Shown: positions 25,338 through 35,459 of the stretch, in pieces
Numbering within the stretch: the first letter of the stretch is position 1
How the letters are laid out: each line of letters opens with the position of its first letter
From: DATAPD01 sp036265385
GTDB taxonomy: Bacteria > Acidobacteriota > Terriglobia > Terriglobales > Acidobacteriaceae
Reading direction: 5' to 3'
Length of the DNA stretch: 64,000 bases
NCBI GenBank assembly: GCA_036265385.1
Contig: DATAPD010000045.1
Coordinates: 1 to 64,000 of the forward strand
Notes under the pieces: model-generated
What the model saw: only the letters and a program-made list of their open reading frames with translations
What the model was told of the DNA's origin: nothing
Databases searched by the model: none
Made by a program: the position numbers and the translations under genes

Positions 25338-26420
25338 TTACAGGATGCGAACGCGATCCTCGATCAATGACTTCACTAACCCGGCTATCTCCTGCACAGA
25401 TTGAGGGTGAGCAAGCGTCCGAGCAGCGCTGGACATGCGATTCAGACGTCGAGAATCGTCCAACAGAGCAGCGATCGTATCGACGAGATATGCCGCCTCA
25501 AGTTTACTTTCCTCGACCACAACAGCCGCGCCAGCTCTCTCTAATGCTCGAGCGTTTATGTTCTGGTGATCATCCGCCGCCCGTGGAAAAGGGACAAAGA
25601 TCGCAGGTTTCGCAGCGGCCGTGATCTCCGCTACGGTGCTCGCCCCGGAACGGCAAACCAGGAGATCCGCCTTCGCAAACATCGCGGGCATGTCGTCAAT
25701 AAATTTCGACACTTCGGCCGAGACTGCTCCTGCTTTTCTATAGGCATCTCGCACGGCGGCAAAATCGCGTTCTCCCGTTTGGTGAATTATGCGGAGATTC
25801 GGGATCCGCTGCATCAGTCCCGGAAGTGAATCGATAACCGCCTGATTGATAGCGTGTGCGCCCTGACTGCCGCCGAAGACAAGAAGCGTCGGTGGCCCAT
25901 CCTCATTCTTCTGACCGATGTCGAAAAATGCACTTCGCACGGGCACTCCAGTGACGTGGCAGTTGCGAAAGTATCGGCAAGTCTCTTCGAAATGCACCGC
26001 AGCCGCTGATACCCGGCGAGCCACAACCCGGTTTGCAAATCCGGGAACAACATTCGGTTCAAATGCCAGCGTTGGTAGCCCGCGCAAGATTGCCGCCAGC
26101 ATCGTCGGACCCGAGGCGTATCCTCCTACGCCGATAATGGCGTCTGGAGCGAACTCCCGAATCATTCGCGAAGCCGAGAAGATCGCCCGCGGTAGATCAA
26201 ACAGTGTCGTGACCCGCGTTACGAGACTTACATTCTTCAGGGCTCCCACCTGAACGAGGCGTAGGGGGAAACCTGCCGCCGGAACCAGCCGATTCTCTAT
26301 CCCACGTGGCGTGCCAATAAACAGGGCTTCGGCGTCAAACTGTTTGTTCAGCTCATGCGCAATGGCCAGAGCAGGTATGACATGACCACCCGTACCTCCA
26401 CCTGCCAGAATTACGCGCAT
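25338..26420 (-). CDS. murG: Lipid II synthase MurG (undecaprenyl-PP-MurNAc-pentapeptide GlcNAc transferase)
   Basis: 360 residues from the ATG at 26420, where the family's N-terminal G-loop begins at once (MRVILAGGGTGGHVIPALAIA). An in-frame TTG at 26474 would add an unsupported tail; neither start has a good Shine-Dalgarno. GVGGYASGP is the second Gly-rich loop, and SGASTVAEI plus PFPRAADDHQ form the UDP-GlcNAc site. It acts at the cytoplasmic membrane face, converting lipid I to lipid II. It lies between ftsW and murC, the common dcw order. Confidence 0.96.
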   Translation of the reverse strand: MRVILAGGGTGGHVIPALAIAHELNKQFDAEALFIGTPRGIENRLVPAAGFPLRLVQVGALKNVSLVTRVTTLFDLPRAIFSASRMIREFAPDAIIGVGGYASGPTMLAAILRGLPTLAFEPNVVPGFANRVVARRVSAAAVHFEETCRYFRNCHVTGVPVRSAFFDIGQKNEDGPPTLLVFGGSQGAHAINQAVIDSLPGLMQRIPNLRIIHQTGERDFAAVRDAYRKAGAVSAEVSKFIDDMPAMFAKADLLVCRSGASTVAEITAAAKPAIFVPFPRAADDHQNINARALERAGAAVVVEESKLEAAYLVDTIAALLDDSRRLNRMSSAARTLAHPQSVQEIAGLVKSLIEDRVRIL

Positions 26421-26520
26421 ACGATTAAGAATTGATTGTTGGCGTTCGATTAAGGATTGACAAGTACGGAACAACCATCTTGGCAGGATGCACTTTCACA
26501 GGATGATCGAGCCGTCAGCG

Positions 26521-27612
26521 TCACTCCGCTTGCTTAGTGATGTTAAGCAGAACTCCTACGCACGCCAATGTTACGAACAACGACGATCCACCATAAGACA
26601 CAAATGGCAGCGGAATACCTTTTGTCGGCATCAACCCGAGAACGACACTCACATTGATGAATGCCTGTAATACCACCATGCTGGTGATACCAACAGCAAG
26701 AAAGCGACCGAAAGTATCCTCGGTGCGAAGGGCTGCCCGCGTCCCGCGCCACAGGAAGATTGCAAACAGAATCACTACGAACATCGCGCCCACAAACCCA
26801 AGCTCTTCAGCCGTCACCGCAAAAATGAAATCCGTATGAGGCTCTGGTAGGTAAAACAATTTTTGGCGTCCCTCCATCAATCCTAGGCCCGTCAACCCGC
26901 CAGTGGAAACCGCAATCATCGATTGGATGATGTGGAAACCACGCCCCTGCGGATCGGAGTACGGATCCAGAAAGGCCAATATCCGATCACGACGATAGGA
27001 GACATGAAAAATCAAGAAATACAGCGGCAGCAGCGACGCGGCAAAAGCATATCCGAAATATCTCAGCTGGATTCCAGCGACAAACAGAATGCAGGCTGTG
27101 ATTCCGGCGCACGCGATCGCGGTGCCCAGATCTGGTTGAAAAACAATTAGCCCCAGGAAGACACCCGTGGGAATAATTGCCGGTAGCAGGGTATTTCGCC
27201 AGTCATCGATGTACTTGGTCTTGTTCTCCAGGAAATATGCCAGGAAGAAAATAATTGCTGGTTTGGCCAATTCGGACGGTTGGAATGAAATCGGGCCTAG
27301 GTGAAACCAGCGATGCGTACCGTGCGCTCGATCCAGGAAAAAGACCGAAATCAACATGAGGGTAGTCACGCCCAGAAGCGTGAAGATCAGCCCCGGATGT
27401 TTGAAACGCCGATAATCAATCCGCATGGCTACACACATCGCAATCACGCCAGCCAGGGCCCATGCGAACTGACGACCAGCAAAGTTATAGGCTGACCCAT
27501 ACCGCTCTTTGGCCATCACGGCTGACGCACTGAAGACCATCACAACGCCTATAAAAACGAGCAGACATGTGACAGTGAAGAGCCATCGATCGACGCTGAC
27601 ACGTTTGGCCAT
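26521..27612 (-). CDS. ftsW: Peptidoglycan polymerase FtsW (SEDS family)
   Basis: 363 residues with about ten membrane segments. The SEDS signature is visible near the C-terminus (GLMPTKGIPLPFVSYGGSS), as is the FQPDLGTA block with the conserved Asp needed for glycosyltransferase activity. It polymerises lipid II at the septum with its partner FtsI, encoded six genes upstream in the same operon. The cytosolic N-terminus is short. Between murD and ftsW are about 90 non-coding bases. Confidence 0.96.
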   Translation of the reverse strand: MAKRVSVDRWLFTVTCLLVFIGVVMVFSASAVMAKERYGSAYNFAGRQFAWALAGVIAMCVAMRIDYRRFKHPGLIFTLLGVTTLMLISVFFLDRAHGTHRWFHLGPISFQPSELAKPAIIFFLAYFLENKTKYIDDWRNTLLPAIIPTGVFLGLIVFQPDLGTAIACAGITACILFVAGIQLRYFGYAFAASLLPLYFLIFHVSYRRDRILAFLDPYSDPQGRGFHIIQSMIAVSTGGLTGLGLMEGRQKLFYLPEPHTDFIFAVTAEELGFVGAMFVVILFAIFLWRGTRAALRTEDTFGRFLAVGITSMVVLQAFINVSVVLGLMPTKGIPLPFVSYGGSSLFVTLACVGVLLNITKQAE

Positions 27613-27701
27613 GAAAAGTCATTCCACCACGCATTCCTACCCCAATGCAGTGGATTTTTCTGTGAATCCTGTGGACGCTGGTAACTGGTTTGGTTCGGAG
27701 G

Positions 27702-29054
27702 CTACTCGGAACGGAGCGAGTTGACCGTTTCTTTGAAAATCCGCCCGCGATGTTCGTAGTTTTCGAACTGATCGAAGCTGGCACATGCCGGTGCTAGTAG
27801 AACGACATCATTTGGTTTTGCATTCTTGGACGCCAACTGTACGGCCTTTTCGAGAGTCTCAGCATGTTCAATCTCAGTTGAATTTCGGATCTGAGACTCA
27901 ATCTTGGACGCAGCCGCGCCGATCGTATACACCCGCTTCACTCGCTGTCTCAAAAGATCATTGAGGACTGTGTAATCGCTCCCCTTGTCCTTGCCTCCGA
28001 GGATCAGGTGAATGTTTGCTGGGAACGACTCGAGCGCTTTGATCGTTGCATCGACATTTGTCGCTTTAGAGTCGTTGTAATAATCGACTCCCCGAATCTT
28101 TGCCACAAATTCCAGCCTGTGCTCAACTGCTTTGAAATTGCGGATTGCCTGACGGACCTCATCCGGTTTTGCGCCCGCAAGTAATCCGATGCAGACCCCT
28201 GCGAGTACATTCTCGACGTTATGAGCACCCTTCAACGGAATTTCCGAAACCAGCATGATCTCCTGAGATGACGAATCCCGAAACCAGATCCGGCCGTCGT
28301 GCACCCAGGCACCTTGCTTCACTTCCCGCTTGCGGCTGAACCAGAAGAGGTTCGCCCAAACCCTATCCGCTAGCGCTTCACACGTTGTGTCGTCTTTGTT
28401 CAGAACGGCAAAGTCTGTCGATTGCTGGTTCTCGAATATGCGAGCTTTAGCATCGACATAGGCTTGAAATGTTCGATGTCGATCGAGATGGTCCGGCGTC
28501 ACATTCAGGATGACGGCAATGTTCGGTCGGAATGTCGCGATTGTCTCCAGTTGAAAACTGGAGACCTCTAGCACAATCCAAGTCTTGGGATTCGCGCGAG
28601 AGACCAAGCTGATCGCTGGTGTTCCTATATTTCCCCCCACGAGCGTAGGCAGGCCACCGCAGGTAAGGATCTCACCAGCCAAGCTGGTCGTCGTAGTCTT
28701 GCCGTTCGAGCCTGTAATTGCAACGATAGGACCATGAAAGAATTGGGCTGCTAGTTCGATCTCTCCTATGACTGGCTCGCCAACGGCTCGAGCTTGCTCC
28801 AGAAGCGGCGCGTCCACAGGTACACCGGGGCTCACTACAATAAGATCTTGCCCCCGAAAAGTACGCTCACCATGGCCTCCTGTTTCAACTGCGATTCCAT
28901 GATCGAGAAGGACGGGGATTTCATTTCGCAGCTGTTCCTCAGGTTTTGCATCGGAAACCGTAACGCGCGCGCCACGTTCCTTCAGAAAAAGAGCTGATGA
29001 GACTCCCGATTTCCCGAGTCCCACCACAAGAACGCGTTTGCCTGAAAGATCCAT
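27702..29054 (-). CDS. murD: UDP-N-acetylmuramoylalanine--D-glutamate ligase
   Basis: 450 residues. Adds D-Glu to UDP-MurNAc-L-Ala. N-terminal KRVLVVGLGKSGVSSALFL, P-loop GSNGKTTTTSLAGEIL near residue 115, NVTPDHLDRH, and the C-terminal NDSKATNVDATIKAL are all in place. Length matches MurD. It starts 4 bases after the mraY stop codon, so translation is likely coupled. Confidence 0.97.
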   Translation of the reverse strand: MDLSGKRVLVVGLGKSGVSSALFLKERGARVTVSDAKPEEQLRNEIPVLLDHGIAVETGGHGERTFRGQDLIVVSPGVPVDAPLLEQARAVGEPVIGEIELAAQFFHGPIVAITGSNGKTTTTSLAGEILTCGGLPTLVGGNIGTPAISLVSRANPKTWIVLEVSSFQLETIATFRPNIAVILNVTPDHLDRHRTFQAYVDAKARIFENQQSTDFAVLNKDDTTCEALADRVWANLFWFSRKREVKQGAWVHDGRIWFRDSSSQEIMLVSEIPLKGAHNVENVLAGVCIGLLAGAKPDEVRQAIRNFKAVEHRLEFVAKIRGVDYYNDSKATNVDATIKALESFPANIHLILGGKDKGSDYTVLNDLLRQRVKRVYTIGAAASKIESQIRNSTEIEHAETLEKAVQLASKNAKPNDVVLLAPACASFDQFENYEHRGRIFKETVNSLRSE

Positions 29055-29058
29055 CTTG

Positions 29059-30192
29059 TTACCGAAGCTTTAGCGTCGTAAGAGCAAACAATGCAAACAC
29101 GAGGGATGCGATCCAGAATCGCACGATCACTTTCGACTCGGACCATCCCAACAATTCAAAATGGTGATGTATGGGCGCCATTTTGAAGATGCGCTTTTTC
29201 CGAAGCTTGTAAGACGTCACCTGCAGGATCACAGACAAGGCTTCGATCACGAAAACGCCACCAATAAAGGGTAGCAACAGCTCTTGCTTGATTAACACCG
29301 CAACTGTGCCAATTGCTCCTCCGAGAGCCAGGGAGCCCACATCACCCATAAAGACTTCCGCAGGATGTGCGTTGTACCACAAAAAGCCAATCGCCGATCC
29401 AACCATTGCGCCACAGAAGATGGTCAGTTCGCCGACTTGCGGCATCCGCTGCAACTCAAGATAAGTCGCAAATTGGGCATGGCCGCTGACATAAGTGAGC
29501 ACCGCGAGGGCCCCTGCCGCAATGACTGTACAGCCAATTGCCAACCCATCCAGGCCATCAGTTAGATTAACTGCATTGCTGGACCCCACGATTACTAGCG
29601 CTACAAAAATAATGAACGGCGCGAACGCAAGCGGCCATAAATGAGGATGATCAATCAGCTGTTGTAGAACAAGATCGGGCCGAAACGCTTTGAAAAATGG
29701 GACTAGCAACTTCGTGGAATACATGCCGCGGCTTTGCATCGCAATCAGCACTATGGCAATGACAACACTGGTCGCAATCTGCAAACCCATTTTCGCTCGA
29801 CCCGTAAGCCCAAGATTGCGGCGATGTACGACCTTGATGTAGTCATCTGCGAAGCCGATTGCGGCAAAAGCAGCAGTGGCAAAAAGAGCGACCCACACGA
29901 ACGGATTGGACAGATCTGCCCAGAGCAGTGTCGGTACGATGATTGCGATTGCAATCAGTAAACCGCCCATCGTAGGCGTTCCGGCCTTCTTTTGATGCGC
30001 TTTCGGGCCTTCCTCTCGGATGTACTGGCCAATCTGGAATTCGCGCAGCCGATTGATCACCAATGGTCCAACGATGAGGGCGGTAAAAAGTGCGGTGAGA
30101 CTTGCGAAAGCTGTGCGAAAAGTTAAATAACGGAAAATGCGAAATGGAGCGAAATACCGGTACAGCTCTCCATATAAAAGCCAATAAAGCAA
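29059..30192 (-). CDS. mraY: Phospho-N-acetylmuramoyl-pentapeptide transferase
   Basis: 377 residues with about ten membrane helices. It transfers phospho-MurNAc-pentapeptide to undecaprenyl phosphate, making lipid I. Family motifs: KAHQKKAGTPTMGG near residue 70, FADDYIKV with the metal-binding Asp pair, NAVNLTDGLDGLA, and FMGDVGSLALGG followed by the PIHHHFELLGWSE loop. All catalytic aspartates and the HHH loop are present. Placed between murF and murD as in most dcw clusters. Confidence 0.97.
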   Translation of the reverse strand: MLYWLLYGELYRYFAPFRIFRYLTFRTAFASLTALFTALIVGPLVINRLREFQIGQYIREEGPKAHQKKAGTPTMGGLLIAIAIIVPTLLWADLSNPFVWVALFATAAFAAIGFADDYIKVVHRRNLGLTGRAKMGLQIATSVVIAIVLIAMQSRGMYSTKLLVPFFKAFRPDLVLQQLIDHPHLWPLAFAPFIIFVALVIVGSSNAVNLTDGLDGLAIGCTVIAAGALAVLTYVSGHAQFATYLELQRMPQVGELTIFCGAMVGSAIGFLWYNAHPAEVFMGDVGSLALGGAIGTVAVLIKQELLLPFIGGVFVIEALSVILQVTSYKLRKKRIFKMAPIHHHFELLGWSESKVIVRFWIASLVFALFALTTLKLR

Positions 30193-30237
30193 ATCGCCTC
30201 CAGATTGAAGCTGCGATCAATACACCCTAAAACTCAC

Positions 30238-31635
30238 TCACTTGCGAGTGTCAAGAATGTCAGAAACATTGCGCTTCTCTTTCCATCGTTCTAAAGCACG
30301 TTCGAGTTTTACCCCGCGGGAAGCCTTCAGTAGAACCATGTCTCCGTCACGACTTTCTTGTGCCAGCCAGTCACCGGCATCCTCTGGTGTCTCAACAAAT
30401 CGAGTTTCAGCGCCCAACTTGCTCGCCTCTTTCACCATGGCTGCTGCAAGCCCTCTCACACCAAGCAAGAGATCGACCTTTTTATTGGCAATGTAACGGC
30501 CACATTCTTGATGCAACTGTTCACCGGAACTCCCCAGTTCCAGCATTTCTCCAGCTACCACGATGTGCCGTTTTGCTGGTACATCCAGCAATGCATCGAC
30601 GGCAGCCATCAGCGCTTTCGGACTCGAATTGTAGCAATCGTTAATGACTGCGATGTTGCCGAGTTGCAGTACCTGCCCACGCTTTTCTCCCGCTTCCAAG
30701 GTCGAAATGGCCTGCACCGCTTGATCGAATGGCACGCCTCTCTCGAGTGCGGCGGAAAGGGCTCCAAGCACGTTCAATATGTTGTGCCTTCCTAGGAGCG
30801 GGCTCGTTGCAGTCTGTCGTATATTCCCAACCACAACGTCAAACCGGCTTCCCGCAGCTCCAAGCATCGCAATGTTCTCAGCGCGAACGTCCGCATGCGC
30901 TTTCGTGCCGTATCGAACAACTTTCCCCTTGAAGTCTCGCCCGAATTGGCAAACGTAGTCGTCATCAGCATTAAGAATGGCGGTTCCGTGATGCGACAGG
31001 GATTCGATTAGTTCATATTTGGCGCGAGCAATCCCCGCGATCGAATCAAAAAATTCTAAGTGTACAGGTGCCACGCAGGTCACAAGTCCGATGTCGGGTT
31101 GCGCAATTCGGGCAAGGGCGGCAATTTCACCTGCATGATTCATACCCATTTCGATTACCGCCACTTCGTGCTCTGGTTGCAATTTGAGCAGTCCGAGAGG
31201 AAGCCCGAAATGATTGTTGAAATTGCCGACGGACTTGTGCACGTTGTAACGAACACTGAGCAGATGCGCAGTCGCATCTTTGGTAGTCGTTTTGCCCATC
31301 GATCCAGTGATGCCGATAACTGGCTTGCCCCATAAACGACGGACTGCAATCGCGAGACCTTGAAGTGCGAGAAGAGTGTCTTCGACTACCAAGAGTTTCG
31401 TTTTCGAATCGTATCTTTGGACTGAATCCTTGCGCACGACGGCTGCAACAGCACCGTGCTGAAATGCCTGCTCGACGAAGTCATGGCCGTCAAGGCGCTC
31501 TCCTTTTACTGCGAAGAACAATTCGCCTGGCTGAATGTTTCGAGAATCGATGGAATAGGCCTGAGCAATGGCCCTTGAGTCGTAGTCACCAGTAGCTTGT
31601 AAAATTTCGGCAATTCGCCCAAGGGGGAGCTTCAT
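30238..31635 (-). CDS. murF: UDP-N-acetylmuramoyl-tripeptide--D-alanyl-D-alanine ligase
   Basis: 465 residues from the ATG at 31635, which overlaps the murE stop as ATGA. That overlap favours this start over an in-frame codon at 31659. It adds D-Ala-D-Ala to the UDP-MurNAc-tripeptide. P-loop GITGSMGKTTTKDATAHLL, EMGMNHAGEI, NCVAPVHLEF-type region and NDCYNSSPKALMAAVDAL are present. Because ddl is not in this operon, the D-Ala-D-Ala dipeptide must be supplied by a gene elsewhere. Confidence 0.96.
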   Translation of the reverse strand: MKLPLGRIAEILQATGDYDSRAIAQAYSIDSRNIQPGELFFAVKGERLDGHDFVEQAFQHGAVAAVVRKDSVQRYDSKTKLLVVEDTLLALQGLAIAVRRLWGKPVIGITGSMGKTTTKDATAHLLSVRYNVHKSVGNFNNHFGLPLGLLKLQPEHEVAVIEMGMNHAGEIAALARIAQPDIGLVTCVAPVHLEFFDSIAGIARAKYELIESLSHHGTAILNADDDYVCQFGRDFKGKVVRYGTKAHADVRAENIAMLGAAGSRFDVVVGNIRQTATSPLLGRHNILNVLGALSAALERGVPFDQAVQAISTLEAGEKRGQVLQLGNIAVINDCYNSSPKALMAAVDALLDVPAKRHIVVAGEMLELGSSGEQLHQECGRYIANKKVDLLLGVRGLAAAMVKEASKLGAETRFVETPEDAGDWLAQESRDGDMVLLKASRGVKLERALERWKEKRNVSDILDTRK

Positions 31636-33143
31636 GCGCTCGCAGCTCCGCTTGCACACTCATATCCCGCCGCATCCAACGCTTCGCGTGCTACTTGGAT
31701 GTCATCGAAAGGTAGAGTTCCTTCACGACTGACCTGGACTTTTTCATGACCCTTGCCTGCAATCAGTACGATGTCGCCCGGCCCAGCGTGCTCGATAGCG
31801 ATCTTGATGGCAACCTTTCGATCCGGCTCCATGGAGTATTTCGTCCCGGAGCGCTGCAGTCCAACCAATGCATCGTTCATGATAGCTAGTGGATCTTCAC
31901 TGCGTGGATTGTCTGAGGTCAGCACGACGAAATCGCTGCCGCGCCCAGCTGCTTCACCCATAAGCGGACGCTTCGCGCGATCCCGATCCCCACCGCATCC
32001 GAAGACGGTAATCACCTTAGCCTTTAAACCGGCTTTGCCCACAAACTCGCGCGCCAAGCTGGTTAGGTTCCGCAACGCATCATCTGTGTGAGCGTAATCC
32101 ACGACCACGGTGAACGGCTGCCCACAATCAACGCGCTCGAAACGCCCCGGAACACGCGTCAAAGACGAAACGCCGCGAGCGATCGCATCATGCGAACATC
32201 CTCTGGCTTCTGCCGCCGCTGCAGATGCAAGGATGTTATAGATGTTCACTTGCCCTATCAGGGGGGAAAATATGGATACCTCACCGCGTGGCGTAACCAT
32301 CTGGAATCGAGTGCCCCTCAAACCGAGATCCGGATCCTTTGCGTGGAAATCGCCAGCATCCAAGCCATACGTGATGACCTCACTGCCACACTTTCGACTG
32401 AAGTGCACCAACTCGCGTCCGCGTTCATCATCGGTATTCAGAATCGCAACTCGTGGGGCTGCTGTTCCGCATCCTCGGAAAAGAATCGACTTGGATTCGA
32501 AGTATTCCTCCATCGTCCCGTGATAATCCAGATGATCTCGCGTCAGATTCGTAAAAATGGCGACGTCGAACGGAATTCCAAAAACGCGTTCTTGCGCCAG
32601 CGCATGGGAAGAAACTTCCATGATGGCCTCGCTGACACCCTTGCCCAATCCTTCATTCAAAAGCCGGTTTAGGTCGAGCGATTCGGGCGTCGTATGAGGA
32701 GCAGGGAGAACTCGGCCAGCAACGTGATACTCAATGGTCCCAACTAGGACCGTTTTGCGAGAGTCCGCTCGCAAAATCGACTCCAGCAAAAACGCCGTTG
32801 TGCTTTTGCCGTTGGTTCCTGTGATACCGCTCACTGCCATTCTCTCCGCGGGACGTTTGTAGAAATTGGCACTGAGTCGCGCGAGCGCCCGGCGTCCGTG
32901 CACCACCTGTGCCCACGCAACATTCTCGCGCGTCGATTCCTTCGCGGAATCTGACACGACGCCGATCGCCCCATTGGCGATCGCTTTATCAATAAACTGA
33001 TTTCCATCGCTTGACTCGCCCTTCATAGCGACGAAGACATTCCCCGGCTTTACTCTGCGCGAGTCGTACTCAAGACCGGTGACAGCGGCATTACCCGATT
33101 GCGCAAGAACTTCCGCCCCATCCAACAACTGTAGGAAATCCAT
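31632..33143 (-). CDS. murE: UDP-N-acetylmuramoyl-tripeptide synthetase, diaminopimelate type
   Basis: 503 residues. P-loop GITGTNGKSTTAFLLESIL near residue 110, TNLTRDHLDYHGTMEEY, and SDNPRSEDP near residue 410. The DNPR motif is the known marker for meso-diaminopimelate rather than lysine as the third stem residue, which predicts a Gram-negative-type peptidoglycan. Four-base ATGA overlap with murF; ftsI ends 46 bases upstream. Confidence 0.97.
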   Translation of the reverse strand: MDFLQLLDGAEVLAQSGNAAVTGLEYDSRRVKPGNVFVAMKGESSDGNQFIDKAIANGAIGVVSDSAKESTRENVAWAQVVHGRRALARLSANFYKRPAERMAVSGITGTNGKSTTAFLLESILRADSRKTVLVGTIEYHVAGRVLPAPHTTPESLDLNRLLNEGLGKGVSEAIMEVSSHALAQERVFGIPFDVAIFTNLTRDHLDYHGTMEEYFESKSILFRGCGTAAPRVAILNTDDERGRELVHFSRKCGSEVITYGLDAGDFHAKDPDLGLRGTRFQMVTPRGEVSIFSPLIGQVNIYNILASAAAAEARGCSHDAIARGVSSLTRVPGRFERVDCGQPFTVVVDYAHTDDALRNLTSLAREFVGKAGLKAKVITVFGCGGDRDRAKRPLMGEAAGRGSDFVVLTSDNPRSEDPLAIMNDALVGLQRSGTKYSMEPDRKVAIKIAIEHAGPGDIVLIAGKGHEKVQVSREGTLPFDDIQVAREALDAAGYECASGAASA

Positions 33144-33189
33144 TGGCTGATTATGCGGTACTTACTATAAGGATACAGAACCGGAAGCT

Positions 33190-35361
33190 TCAGCGCGCAA
33201 AACGAACCACGATCCGTGCTCCCGAGGCAACGTGACTTCCCGCAGGCGGAGACTGTTCTCGTGCCAAGCCGTTACCGACAGCGTCGAGCTCCAGCCCGCT
33301 ATCTTGAGCCATTTCGATCGCAGCCCGAACCGATTTGCCCATAAAGGAAGGCACTTCAACACCGCCCTGCTCGACATCAAGCACAACTGTTCCACTCGTG
33401 AGGGACTTTTCTTCGGCAGCGGGTTCCGAAGAAATCGGACTCTTACTAGCCGAGGTCGGTGCCGGCGTTTCTTTCTCCTTCATCGAGGCGGATACCACCT
33501 GCGCAGCAATGGTTGGAGATGGTTTCACTGCAGCGACTGGCAGATTCGGCATTGCAGAACCGGCGTCCGCTACTTCCAGGCTTCCACCCAGATGATCGGG
33601 AGAACTTTCATCCAATTCATCATTTGTCACGCGCTGCCGAGCAAGCAATACTTGTCGACTAGCCGGCAGCTCAACATCGTGCGGCGTGTGGAGGTACTCC
33701 AGCACATGCTGAGAAATCCGCTGAAATACCGGCGCTGCAATTTGGCCACCTTGGTGCAGGCCTTGTGCGGAATCAAGGATTACAGCCACTGTGATCGCTG
33801 GATTATTAATGGGCGCGAAGCCGGCGAACGACGCTACGTACTTCGATCGCGAGTACGCCCCAGTCGCAGGATCCACCTTTTGCGCCGTGCCCGTCTTCCC
33901 AGCTGAACTGTAACCCTCAAGTAGCGCCTTCCTACCTGTCCCGTGCAGAACCACCTCTTCCAGCATTTTCCGCATCTGTGCCGCCGTTAGTGGCGAAATC
34001 ACCCGGCGTTCGTTCGCCGGATGAAATGCAATCGTCTGCGGAGCATTCTGCGGTTCGATTTGGCCAGCTATGATTCGCGGCGCCACCCAGATTCCATCAT
34101 TAGCAATACTCGAAACCATTGCTCCCAGTTGGACAGCCGAAATTCCGATTTCCTGTCCCATCGAGATCGCCCCAATCGACACTTTCGACCATCGATTGGG
34201 CGGTTTCGTAAGACCGCGTGTTTCAGCAGGGAGCTCAATACCTGTCTGTTGCCCGAAACCAAATCCGCGAATGTACTTGTAGAAACGCTCCTCCCCAAGG
34301 CGCAAGGCAATCTTGATTGCTCCCACGTCGCTGGAGTTCGCAATGATGCCCGAAACTGGCAGCAATCCGTAAGCTTTGTGATCGCGGATCCTCATCCCAT
34401 TGATCACGATGGATCCCATCTGGCAATCGAATATTTCGTCAGGACGGGTAAGCTTTTCTTCCAAGGCAGCCGCGACAGTCACAATCTTGAACGTAGAACC
34501 CGGCTCGTAGATATCGGTCACCGCGCGGTTCTTCAAAGCTTCATTCGTGATTTCACGGCGATTGTTCGGATTAAAAGTTGGGCGATTTGCCAACGCAAGG
34601 ATCTCACCGGTGTGCGGGTTCATGACGATGACTGTGCCCGCCTCCGAGCGGGTTTCCTTCATCGCCTGCTCGAGTTCTCGTTCCGCGATGTACTGGATGT
34701 TTTCGTCAATGGTGAGTACTAGACTCTGCCCGGGGTCGGGCTGCTTTTCTACCCGGCTAAACCATTTCTTGTGCGCATCGACCTGGATGAGCATGCGGCC
34801 TGGTTTTCCGCGGAGCGCTTCCTCATATTCACGTTCAATACCACTCAGCCCTTCATCATCTGTCCCCACATAGCCGAGAACCTGTGCTGCAAGGTCGCGC
34901 TTCGGATAATAACGTTTCGATTCTTTCTGATAGTGGATTCCCTGGAGGTTGAGAGACTTTATGCGTTCAATCGTTTCTGCATCGGCTTTACGCGCCACCC
35001 AGCAGAATGTTTTTCGTGATTTGCAATCGGCCAGAATGAGGCGGGGATCATCTCGCGTGATTTTAGTGATCAGAGAGACTGCATTGGGAAGATCAGGAAT
35101 TTCGGTCGGTACTGCGAATGCCGAGTCCACCTGAATCGACATTGCCAATTCATGTCCCGCGCGATCGTAGATAATTCCGCGTTTAGGAGAGAGATCAAAA
35201 CTCCTCTGCTGCTGTCGGCTCGCTTTCCTCTCGAAATCGCCATAACGAAAAACCTGCAGATAAACGAGCCTTCCAACGATAGCGCAGCACCATAGAACGA
35301 GAACGCCTCCCAAAAGGTAGAGCCGCGACTTCCCGAGGCTTTGTGTGGTGCTGCTCGCCAC
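33190..35361 (-). CDS. ftsI: Septal transpeptidase FtsI (PBP3) with C-terminal PASTA domain
   Basis: 723 residues. One N-terminal membrane segment (about 13-33), dimerisation/pedestal domain, then a transpeptidase domain with EPGSTFK (Ser289, Lys292) and KTGTAQ (Lys489). The middle motif is SSD where most class B PBPs have SxN. A Ser/Pro/Ala/Glu linker (about 575-655) leads to one PASTA repeat at the C-terminus (VEVPSFMGKSVRAAIEMAQ, then QSPPAGS). FtsI cross-links septal peptidoglycan with FtsW. PASTA-bearing division PBPs are better known from Gram-positives (SpoVD/PBP2x type), so the tail is worth note in a DAP-type diderm. It sits between ftsL and murE. Confidence 0.95.
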   Translation of the reverse strand: MASSTTQSLGKSRLYLLGGVLVLWCCAIVGRLVYLQVFRYGDFERKASRQQQRSFDLSPKRGIIYDRAGHELAMSIQVDSAFAVPTEIPDLPNAVSLITKITRDDPRLILADCKSRKTFCWVARKADAETIERIKSLNLQGIHYQKESKRYYPKRDLAAQVLGYVGTDDEGLSGIEREYEEALRGKPGRMLIQVDAHKKWFSRVEKQPDPGQSLVLTIDENIQYIAERELEQAMKETRSEAGTVIVMNPHTGEILALANRPTFNPNNRREITNEALKNRAVTDIYEPGSTFKIVTVAAALEEKLTRPDEIFDCQMGSIVINGMRIRDHKAYGLLPVSGIIANSSDVGAIKIALRLGEERFYKYIRGFGFGQQTGIELPAETRGLTKPPNRWSKVSIGAISMGQEIGISAVQLGAMVSSIANDGIWVAPRIIAGQIEPQNAPQTIAFHPANERRVISPLTAAQMRKMLEEVVLHGTGRKALLEGYSSAGKTGTAQKVDPATGAYSRSKYVASFAGFAPINNPAITVAVILDSAQGLHQGGQIAAPVFQRISQHVLEYLHTPHDVELPASRQVLLARQRVTNDELDESSPDHLGGSLEVADAGSAMPNLPVAAVKPSPTIAAQVVSASMKEKETPAPTSASKSPISSEPAAEEKSLTSGTVVLDVEQGGVEVPSFMGKSVRAAIEMAQDSGLELDAVGNGLAREQSPPAGSHVASGARIVVRFAR

Positions 35362-35459
35362 GTATCTTCCTTAGACAATCATGGCGGCTTGCTCTTGGAG
35401 CGAAAGCCGCCATAGTTTCCGTTTCCTGCTACGGAAAATTCCTGGGTTTGACCGCGCCA

